Shown here one piece after another: positions 1 through 4,914 of a stretch of DNA of 7,701 nucleotides (positions are counted from its first letter, which is position 1; each line of letters opens with the position of its first letter). Both the position numbers and the translations under genes were made by a program. The notes under the pieces are model-generated. The model saw only the letters and a list, made by a program, of their open reading frames with translations, had not been told where the DNA came from and made no database searches. The stretch spans positions 1-7,701 of the forward strand of contig CANRIJ010000071.1 in NCBI GenBank assembly GCA_947630635.1, in the 5' to 3' direction. Origin of the DNA: an uncultured Spirochaetaceae bacterium. GTDB lineage: Bacteria; Spirochaetota; Spirochaetia; Sphaerochaetales; Sphaerochaetaceae.

Positions 1-477
1 GGTGCCGCTCCGGCAAGGGAACCTTGCCTCGCGCAGTATTTTAGAACAAAGGGCTACAATGTCATTCCAAGTGAGGCCTGGGTAATTGCAAATGTCCGCT
101 TCATCCAGCATCAGGGCATTCAAGAGACCCTTAAAATACTCGAGCCGATTGCCAAAAAGTATGATATCGAAATGGAGCTTGTAAATGGCAAGGAGCCTAT
201 AAAGCCAGTTGACTTCACATCCGACGCATTCAAGCTAATCGAGGATTCTATAAAAGAGGACTTTCCTGGCGTTATCCCTACCCCATATGCAATGACTGGC
301 GGTACAGATGCCTACTTCTATAGCCCACTTACTGACAACGCTATCAGATTCGCTCCATTGGAAATCAACGAGCAGCAGTACCACTCAATTCATGCAGTCG
401 ATGAGAATATCTCAATCGACACCCTCCCAAAGGGCGTCGACTTCTACAAAAAGATAATAAAGAAGGCAAAGGCCTAA
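1..477 (+). CDS. M20-family metallopeptidase, C-terminal part (5' end outside window)
   Basis: The frame is open from base 1 and ends at TAA 475-477, giving 158 codons with no start, so the N-terminal catalytic half lies outside the window. Two M20 hallmarks are visible: a GGTDA motif (nt 298-312) and a histidine in a HAVDENI stretch (H codon 391-393), matching the family's GGTDAR and HGxNE(R/K)I metal-site region. The first ~55 codons (AWVIANVRFI, then a helix) fit the end of the inserted lid/dimerisation domain. Family members are zinc- or cobalt-dependent carboxypeptidases, dipeptidases or deacylases in the cytoplasm. The exact substrate cannot be read from this part. An internal ATG at 172 is not a real start, because conserved sequence runs through it. 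The 3' end overlaps the convergent asnA stop by 4 bp, and no terminator separates them. Confidence 0.88.
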   Translation, partial: GAAPAREPCLAQYFRTKGYNVIPSEAWVIANVRFIQHQGIQETLKILEPIAKKYDIEMELVNGKEPIKPVDFTSDAFKLIEDSIKEDFPGVIPTPYAMTGGTDAYFYSPLTDNAIRFAPLEINEQQYHSIHAVDENISIDTLPKGVDFYKKIIKKAKA

Positions 478-1490
478 AGAAGCCTTATTCCCTTGTTATG
501 GGCCCAATTGGTGTCGCTATCACTCCAAACGGAGGCTTGGACTTCACCAATATGGGCCTTTTTTAATAGCAGCATGCAGAGCCTAGACTGTCCTATTCCA
601 CCGCCGATTGTAAGTGGGAACTCTCCAGAGAGAAGCCTTTTATGCCAATATAGATTTCTTCTTTCAGGAACGCCTCTGATCTCAAGCTGCTTTAAAAGAG
701 AGTCATGGTCTACTCTTATTCCCATTGATGATAGCTCCAAATTGGCCTTAATTGTATCGTCCCATACGATGATGTCGCCATTTAGGCCATGATAGCCGCC
801 CTCAGTCTCAGTCGACCAATCATCATAGTCTGGGGCTCGCCCTGAGTGAGGAGGATTTCCATATCCAATTCCAATTAGAAAGACTGCCCCATACTTCTTT
901 GCAAGCTCATATTCTCTCTCATATGGGCTCTTATCGGGCCACTCTTTCTTGGCGTCTTCTGTGTGTACAAAGGCTATTTCATCGGCAAGAGTATCCTTTA
1001 ATACAGGATAGAGTTCCTCCAAAAGGAAGGCAGTTCTCTTGATTGCAGAATAGATTAGACGAACCGTCTTCTTTAGGTAATCCAGGTTCCTGTCCTCTCT
1101 ATCAATCACCTTCTCCCAATCCCACTGGTCAACATAGATGGAGTGTATCTCATCAATCTCATCGTCTGGCCTGATTGCGTTCATATCAGTGTAGATTCCT
1201 CTTCCAACCTCTACGCTATAGTCAGCCAGGGCCATTCTCTTCCATTTGGCAAGAGACTGGACAATCTCCATCTTCTTCTCGCCTAGGTTCTTCACAGGAA
1301 AGCTTACAGGTCTCTCGACTCCATTTAGATCATCATTGATTCCACTTCCCGACTCTACAAAAAGTGGGCTTGTGACCCTGCTTAGCTTAAGAGCTCCCGA
1401 TAGCTCTTTCTCGAAAATATCCTTGGCAGCCTTTATGGCCTTTTCAGTGTCATGCTGCGACAACAGCGATTTATAACCCTCTGGAAACAT
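474..1490 (-). CDS. asnA: Aspartate-ammonia ligase (asparagine synthetase A)
   Basis: AsnA makes asparagine from aspartate, ammonia and ATP (giving AMP and PPi), and works as a cytoplasmic homodimer with a class II aminoacyl-tRNA-synthetase-like fold. The 338-residue product is close to the E. coli enzyme (about 330). Motifs in order: NDDLNGVERPV (52-62), SLAKWKR (79-85), YVDQWDWE (119-126), RAPDYDDWS (218-226), GLNGDI (235-240), ELSSMGIRVD (252-261) and TIGGGIGQSRL (294-304). All the blocks I know from AsnA are present and nothing looks broken. The ATG at 1490-1488 has AAGGA (1503-1499) 8 nt upstream, which fixes the start. The gene is divergent from mscL and convergent with the M20 peptidase. 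AsnA, unlike AsnB, needs free ammonia, which suits an ammonia-rich habitat (inference). Confidence 0.97.
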   Translation of the reverse strand: MFPEGYKSLLSQHDTEKAIKAAKDIFEKELSGALKLSRVTSPLFVESGSGINDDLNGVERPVSFPVKNLGEKKMEIVQSLAKWKRMALADYSVEVGRGIYTDMNAIRPDDEIDEIHSIYVDQWDWEKVIDREDRNLDYLKKTVRLIYSAIKRTAFLLEELYPVLKDTLADEIAFVHTEDAKKEWPDKSPYEREYELAKKYGAVFLIGIGYGNPPHSGRAPDYDDWSTETEGGYHGLNGDIIVWDDTIKANLELSSMGIRVDHDSLLKQLEIRGVPERRNLYWHKRLLSGEFPLTIGGGIGQSRLCMLLLKKAHIGEVQASVWSDSDTNWAHNKGIRLL

Positions 1491-1498
1491 AGTATTTG

Positions 1499-1531
1499 TC
1501 CTTCTCTTTACAATTAAAAAAAAAGATTATA
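1499..1531 (-). promoter_or_regulatory. asnA promoter core and ribosome binding site
   Basis: On the minus strand a perfect TATAAT (1531-1526) precedes a run of nine T (1524-1516), and the Shine-Dalgarno AAGGA (1503-1499) follows. A start about 7 nt after the -10 box would fall near 1519, inside the T run, giving a leader of roughly 30 nt. No good -35 box is found at the expected distance, so the promoter call rests on the -10 alone. Confidence 0.5.
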
Positions 1532-1565
1532 ACTTGTTCAATACACATACACATTGAAAGGGTGG
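1507..1565 (+). promoter_or_regulatory. Probable mscL promoter and ribosome binding site
   Basis: TTTACA (1507-1512) and TATAAC (1528-1533), each 5/6 to consensus, lie 15 bp apart, which is shorter than the ideal 17. The -10 overlaps the minus-strand TATAAT of asnA, so the two divergent genes may share one melting region. The purine-rich site AAAGGGTGG (1557-1565) sits 6 nt before the mscL ATG at 1572. Confidence 0.45.
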
Positions 1566-1571
1566 TAAATA

Positions 1572-2057
1572 ATGGCTAAAGAAAAGAAAGGCTTTTGGCA
1601 TGAATTCGGCGAATTTATCGCACGCGGAAATGTCATGGATATGGCCGTTGGTGTCGTTGTAGGCGCAGCCTTCACGGCAATCGTAAATTCACTTGTAGCA
1701 AACATCATCAATCCTATAGTCGGACTTGCAACCGGAGATATAAACTTCGGAGATCTCAAGATCGTCCTTAGAGCAGCAAGCGAGGGAAAAGAAGAGCTTG
1801 CTATCGGCTACGGACTCTTTATTAACGCAATTGTCTCATTCATCATCATTGCTCTCGTTGTCTTCTGCCTTGTAAGAGCGGTCAACAAGGTAAAGGCAAA
1901 GGCTGAGGCAGAGAAGATTGCAGCTCAGAAGAAGGCTGAAGAAGAAGCTGCCCTAGAGGCTGCCAAAGAGGCAGAGGCAAACCCTCCTCAGGAGGATCCC
2001 CAGATTGTTCTCTTAAGGGAAATCAAAGAGGCAATCGAGAAACTCGAGAGAAAATAA
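1572..2057 (+). CDS. mscL: Large-conductance mechanosensitive channel MscL
   Basis: MscL is an inner-membrane homopentamer that opens under high membrane tension and releases solutes during hypo-osmotic shock. The N-terminal amphipathic helix and TM1 (about residues 8-50) carry the family core EFIARGNVMDMAVGVVVGAAF, followed by the INPIVG block. A periplasmic loop (about 51-78) is followed by TM2 (about 79-104, GLFINAIVSFIIIALVVF) and a C-terminal helix with LLREIKEAI (147-155). The product is 161 residues, longer than the usual 130-150. The extra length is mostly an Ala/Glu/Lys-rich linker (about 106-138) between TM2 and the terminal helical bundle. The start is supported by AAAGGGTGG 6 nt upstream. 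The gene is monocistronic: divergent from asnA and closed by a strong terminator. Confidence 0.97.
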   Translation: MAKEKKGFWHEFGEFIARGNVMDMAVGVVVGAAFTAIVNSLVANIINPIVGLATGDINFGDLKIVLRAASEGKEELAIGYGLFINAIVSFIIIALVVFCLVRAVNKVKAKAEAEKIAAQKKAEEEAALEAAKEAEANPPQEDPQIVLLREIKEAIEKLERK

Positions 2058-2061
2058 AAAG

Positions 2062-2090
2062 AGAGCACGGCTGGTCGCCGTGCTTTTTTT
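2062..2090 (+). terminator. Intrinsic terminator of mscL
   Basis: A perfect 7-bp GC-rich stem, GCACGGC (2065-2071) and GCCGTGC (2077-2083), encloses a 5-nt TGGTC loop and is followed by seven T (2084-2090). It begins 7 nt after the mscL stop codon. This is a textbook Rho-independent terminator. Confidence 0.93.
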
Positions 2091-2095
2091 CTTGC

Positions 2096-2128
2096 CTAAG
2101 ACCATAAGATGACTTAGCTTTTTCTAAG
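2096..2128. repeat. CTAAG / CTTAG / CTAAG alternating short repeats before the peroxidase gene
   Basis: CTAAG (2096-2100), CTTAG (2113-2117) and CTAAG (2124-2128) alternate in orientation. The middle copy can pair with either neighbour, and CTTAG-CTTTTT-CTAAG forms a small 5-bp hairpin. The copies lie between the mscL terminator and the gpx start, where an operator could be. The units are only five bases long, so chance is quite possible. Confidence 0.25.
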
Positions 2129-2153
2129 GTAGACATATTAAAAAAACAAGATC

Positions 2154-2161
2154 AGAAGGAG
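2154..2161 (+). promoter_or_regulatory. Ribosome binding site of the glutathione peroxidase gene
   Basis: AGAAGGAG lies 6 nt upstream of the ATG at 2168 and fixes that start. The AT-rich stretch just before it includes TATTAA (2136-2141), a possible -10 box, but no convincing -35 box accompanies it. Confidence 0.8.
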
Positions 2162-2167
2162 AATAAA

Positions 2168-2713
2168 ATGAACGTATACGACTTTGAAGTTAAGACAAGA
2201 GATGGGAAGATGGAGAGCCTTGAAGACTTTAAGGGCAAGGTTCTTCTAATTGTGAACACAGCAACAGGATGTGGCTTTACCCCACAGTACAAAGAGCTTG
2301 AGGCACTCTATGAGGAGTTTAGAGACAAGGGCTTTGAGATTCTCGACTTTCCATGCAATCAATTCAAGGGCCAGGCTCCTGGGAGCGATGAGGAGATACA
2401 CTCTTTCTGCACACTAAAATACGGAACTGAATTTCCTCAGTTTTCCAAAATCGATGTAAACGGAGACAATGCAATTCCTCTGTATAAATGGCTAACAGAA
2501 AACACCACATTCCATGGCTTTAGAGATGACAAGATGAAGAAGATTCTCACTCCTATTGTTGAGTCTATGGACAAAGACTATATGAATAACGGAAAGATCA
2601 AATGGAACTTCACGAAATTCCTAATCGGAAGAGACGGAGAGATTCTAAGGCGCTTTGAGCCAAATGAGAGCATGGAAGAGGTAAAAGAAGAGGTCAAAAA
2701 GGCCCTCTCATAA
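2168..2713 (+). CDS. Glutathione peroxidase family protein (Cys-type thiol peroxidase)
   Basis: Members reduce hydrogen peroxide and organic hydroperoxides in the cytoplasm through a thioredoxin fold. The 181-residue length is normal. The catalytic tetrad is complete: Cys35 in NTATGCGFTPQY, Gln69 in FPCNQFKGQAPG, and Trp146-Asn147 in KWNFTKFL. The active-site codon is TGT, so it is a cysteine enzyme, not a selenoprotein. Cys81 (HSFCTLKYGTEFP) lies where Cys-type members carry the resolving cysteine. From family knowledge such enzymes usually take electrons from thioredoxin rather than glutathione, so the name may mislead about the reductant. There is no signal peptide. The gene stands alone between two terminators with its own Shine-Dalgarno site. 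Bacterial homologues are called gpx, btuE or bsaA, and I leave the symbol open. Confidence 0.95.
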   Translation: MNVYDFEVKTRDGKMESLEDFKGKVLLIVNTATGCGFTPQYKELEALYEEFRDKGFEILDFPCNQFKGQAPGSDEEIHSFCTLKYGTEFPQFSKIDVNGDNAIPLYKWLTENTTFHGFRDDKMKKILTPIVESMDKDYMNNGKIKWNFTKFLIGRDGEILRRFEPNESMEEVKEEVKKALS

Positions 2714-2740
2714 TAAAATAAAAAAGAAAAGAGACATTCA

Positions 2741-2775
2741 AAATAAAATGGCGCCATAAAAGCGCCATTTTATTT
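2741..2775 (+). terminator. Symmetric intrinsic terminator after the peroxidase gene
   Basis: A perfect 14-bp inverted repeat, AAATAAAATGGCGC (2741-2754) and GCGCCATTTTATTT (2762-2775), flanks a 7-nt loop. The core GC stem is followed by TTTTATTT and preceded by the mirrored A-rich run, so it could stop transcription in either direction. It lies 27 nt after the gpx stop. Confidence 0.85.
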
Positions 2776-2817
2776 GCCATTTTGCATCTTTAAGCGCATT
2801 ATTCAGCAAATTGGCAA
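2774..2817. repeat. Imperfect 12-bp inverted repeat between terminator and promoter
   Basis: TTGCCATTTTGC (2774-2785) and GCAAATTGGCAA (2806-2817) are inverted copies with one mismatch, separated by 20 nt. The repeat begins at the foot of the preceding terminator and ends 16 nt before the -35 box of the next gene. It could be a back-up terminator (TCTTATTT follows the second arm) or an operator. The sequence does not decide. Confidence 0.5.
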
Positions 2818-2833
2818 TCTTATTTAAACTCTA

Positions 2834-2862
2834 TTGACACTGAATTTCTTTAGTCATATTCT
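2834..2862 (+). promoter_or_regulatory. Sigma-70-type promoter of the orphan gene
   Basis: A perfect -35 box TTGACA (2834-2839), an optimal 17-bp spacer and a TATTCT -10 box (2857-2862) predict transcription from about 2868-2870. This is the best-formed promoter in the window. The TTG of its -35 box is in frame with the downstream gene and could be misread as a start codon. Confidence 0.7.
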
Positions 2863-2878
2863 CCCACTTGGAACAGGA

Positions 2879-3244
2879 ATGAAACAGGATAATCTCAAAA
2901 AATCCCTTGATATGGCAAGGTCATATTCTCTTGATGAGAATGCAGGTGCGGAAATCTATTCAAGCATAAGAAAGCTTATTGATTTTGAAAGTAAAAAGGG
3001 CGTGGAGCTCTCATTTGATGAGGCTTTAGGGCTCTGGGATAAGTGGATTGGATACCCAATCTACATAACACTAAAAGAGGACACTCTTATAAAGGCCCTC
3101 TTTGGAGAGAGAAGATTCGGTCTCTTTCACGAGCTTCTAAGACTCACTGAGGAAAACAGATTCGTCTTTTCTGAGGATATAGCGATAGAAAGCGCCAAGA
3201 AGAGACACCTGAAAGAGCTGATCAGCTCAAGAAGAAGCGCCTAG
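2879..3244 (+). CDS. Small protein of unknown function (about 121 aa)
   Basis: I do not recognise this family. From ATG 2879 the product has 121 residues, mostly predicted helical, soluble and charged, with no signal peptide, membrane segment or cysteine. Features include an aromatic patch (LWDKWIGYPIYITL) and an FGERRFGLFHELLRL stretch, then a basic tail rich in Lys and Arg. The open frame extends to a TTG at 2834, but that TTG belongs to a TTGACA promoter box and has no ribosome site before it, so ATG 2879 is preferred. GGAACAGGA lies directly before the ATG and gives a weak, closely spaced ribosome site, and the predicted leader is only about 10 nt. The gene is isolated downstream of the gpx terminator and shares a CTAG (3241-3244) with the convergent DJ-1 gene as both stop codons. 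Codon use matches its neighbours, which supports real coding. Confidence 0.7.
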   Translation: MKQDNLKKSLDMARSYSLDENAGAEIYSSIRKLIDFESKKGVELSFDEALGLWDKWIGYPIYITLKEDTLIKALFGERRFGLFHELLRLTEENRFVFSEDIAIESAKKRHLKELISSRRSA

Positions 3245-3795
3245 CGCCTCTCATAGTAGATCTTCTTTCTTATCTCCTCACCAGCCTTCTCGCCTTTTAG
3301 TGCCTTTAGTATCTCGAGGGCAAAGTCAATTGCATAGCCAGCTCCCTTGGCTGTGATGGTGTTTCCATAGACAACAACTCCATCACTTGAGAAATTGAAA
3401 TCAGGAGCATACTCCTCCATGCCCGGATAGCAAGTTGCATTTTTGCCATCCAAGAGGCCAAGAGGCCCCAAGACGACAGCAGGAGATGCGCAAATTGCGC
3501 ATATCTTTGTGTTCTCAGTATTTGCTGCCTTTATCAGAATCTCATTGCAGATCCAATTCTGGCTTATATTTACTGCCCCTGGCATCCCGCCAGGGCAAAT
3601 AACGGCATCCCAGCCCTCTCTATCAACATCATCAACTGCCAAGTCAAGAGAGAACCTAACGCCATGGGATGATGTAATCTCCTTTGAGCCGACGCCCGCG
3701 ACTATAACGTCAATCTTCCCTCGCCTAAGAATATCAATTGGAGCAAGTGCCTCAATCTCCTCAAAACCCTGAGCCAAAAACACCAGTGCCTTCAT
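3241..3795 (-). CDS. DJ-1/PfpI family protein (YajL-like)
   Basis: This is a class I glutamine-amidotransferase-like protein of 184 residues, normal for the DJ-1/YajL group. The landmarks are GFEEIEA (10-16; Glu15 matches the DJ-1 glutamate that contacts the active cysteine), CPGGMPGA (67-74), the nucleophile elbow AICASP with Cys102 (100-105), and TCYPGMEEY (121-129). Relatives have been linked to oxidative-stress protection, chaperone activity and disputed deglycase or glyoxalase activity, so the precise role is open. The ATG overlaps the stop of the DAHP synthase gene by one base (TGATG). TAAGGAG lies 8 nt upstream, inside that gene, so translation is probably coupled. It is the last gene of the leftward train. 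No terminator is visible, and the stop overlaps the convergent orphan gene. Confidence 0.93.
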   Translation of the reverse strand: MKALVFLAQGFEEIEALAPIDILRRGKIDVIVAGVGSKEITSSHGVRFSLDLAVDDVDREGWDAVICPGGMPGAVNISQNWICNEILIKAANTENTKICAICASPAVVLGPLGLLDGKNATCYPGMEEYAPDFNFSSDGVVVYGNTITAKGAGYAIDFALEILKALKGEKAGEEIRKKIYYERR

Positions 3796-4874
3796 CAGAT
3801 AAGCTCCTTATCATCTATTCCTTTTCTAAGCAGCTCTGCGCTCTTAAGGATAATTCTCTCAGTCTCCTCAAAGCCGATACATGCATCAGTAACCGAGACT
3901 CCATATTTTAGCTCTTCTTTGCTCTTAATAGCCTGATTGCCCTCAAATAAATTGCTCTCAAGCATAAAGCCGCGGATATTTTTGCTTCCGTATATCACCT
4001 GGTCGATAATATTTCTCAATACCCTCTTCTGCTTTGTATAGTCCTTAGAGCTATTTGAATGGCTGCAGTCAATAATAATTGCTGGATTCAGATTCGCCTT
4101 CTCCATGGACTTTGCGGCATAATCGACAAAATCCTCATAGTAATTCGGTCCATGAACACCGCCCCTTAAAATAAGATGAGCCATATTGTTGCCAGTTGAT
4201 CTGAAGATAGCGCACCTTCCGTCTCTCTTGACGCCTATAAATGAAGCGGGGCTATTTGCAGAGAGGCAGGCATTGATTGCAGCTTCAATCTCGCCGCTAG
4301 TTGAATTCTTAAATCCAACTGCAACAGAGAGGCCAGAGGCAAGCGAGCGGTGTGTCTGACTCTCTGAGGTTCTTGCCCCGATAGAGGCCCAGCACATAAT
4401 CTCATCTATGTACTGAGGAACAATCGGATCGAGAAACTCACACCCTACCGGAAGGCCGATATCTGTTATATCCAACAAGAGCTTTCGCCCCATTCTGAGT
4501 CCTGCATCGATATTGTCTGTGTGGTCCATGAATGGGTCAGTAATAAGACCCTTCCAGCCAACAGTGGTTCTTGGCTTCTCAAAATAGGCTCTCATTACTA
4601 TAAAGAGCCTGTCTTTCACTCTATCGCTTAGCTCTTTGAGCCTCTTTGCATATTCAATTGCTGAGGCTGGATCATGAATCGAGCATGGTCCGACAATAGC
4701 AAGAAGCCTATCGTCTTTTTTAAGAAGAATATCGTTGACTGCCTTTCTATAGGATTCGACTCTCTCCTTTGCTTCTACAGACATTGGATACTCTGATCTG
4801 ATCTCATCGGGAGTGCTAAGGGAATCTACACGCCTTATCCTCACATCCTGGCTTATTTCATTTACTTCTGGCAT
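3795..4874 (-). CDS. 3-deoxy-7-phosphoheptulonate (DAHP) synthase, class I
   Basis: DAHP synthase condenses phosphoenolpyruvate and erythrose-4-phosphate in the first committed step of the shikimate pathway. The 359-residue product aligns along its whole length with E. coli AroF/G/H. The expected metal ligands are present: Cys64 (VGPCSIHD), His272 (CSHSNSSKDY), Glu306 (MLESNLFEGNQ) and Asp330 (VTDACIGFE). The PEP-binding block RAYFEKPRTTVGWKG (95-109) and GARTSESQTHRSLASG (166-181) are intact. The N-terminal extension typical of feedback-regulated members is kept (VRIRRVDSL, 11-19), so allosteric control by an aromatic amino acid is likely, but I cannot name which. The start at 4874 is fixed by homology yet has no Shine-Dalgarno site. 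The gene sits 40 bp after the ligase gene and overlaps the DJ-1 start by one base. Confidence 0.96.
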   Translation of the reverse strand: MPEVNEISQDVRIRRVDSLSTPDEIRSEYPMSVEAKERVESYRKAVNDILLKKDDRLLAIVGPCSIHDPASAIEYAKRLKELSDRVKDRLFIVMRAYFEKPRTTVGWKGLITDPFMDHTDNIDAGLRMGRKLLLDITDIGLPVGCEFLDPIVPQYIDEIMCWASIGARTSESQTHRSLASGLSVAVGFKNSTSGEIEAAINACLSANSPASFIGVKRDGRCAIFRSTGNNMAHLILRGGVHGPNYYEDFVDYAAKSMEKANLNPAIIIDCSHSNSSKDYTKQKRVLRNIIDQVIYGSKNIRGFMLESNLFEGNQAIKSKEELKYGVSVTDACIGFEETERIILKSAELLRKGIDDKELI

Positions 4875-4886
4875 AGGGAAAGTATA
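4875..4886 (-). promoter_or_regulatory. Possible -10 box placing the transcript start at the DAHP synthase ATG
   Basis: On the minus strand TATACT (4886-4881) is followed by six bases, TTCCCT, and then the ATG. The expected transcription start coincides with the A of the start codon, which would make a leaderless mRNA. No good -35 box is present, so this is tentative. Confidence 0.35.
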
Positions 4887-4914
4887 GAAAAAAGCAGTAC
4901 TTTATAAAATTGCG

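Noticed and set aside
469..486. AAGGC / GCCTT hairpin after the M20 gene as a terminator
   Set aside because: The stem is only 5 bp with an 8-nt loop and is not followed by a clear T run.
493..792. Open plus-strand frame inside asnA
   Set aside because: It lies opposite a full-length, motif-complete asnA, and its translation is low in structure with no family features. A similar frame at 1246-1476 is rejected for the same reason.
1538..1759. Minus-strand frame opposite the start of mscL
   Set aside because: It mirrors the conserved MscL coding sequence and is rich in Thr, Pro and Ala as expected of an antisense shadow.
3443..3772. Plus-strand frame opposite the DJ-1 gene
   Set aside because: The opposite strand carries a complete DJ-1 domain with its catalytic Cys and Glu. 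The plus frame has no recognisable features.
4875..4914. Terminator between the ligase and DAHP synthase genes
   Set aside because: There is a run of six T on the minus strand, but the only pairings before it are 4 bp long, too weak for an intrinsic terminator.
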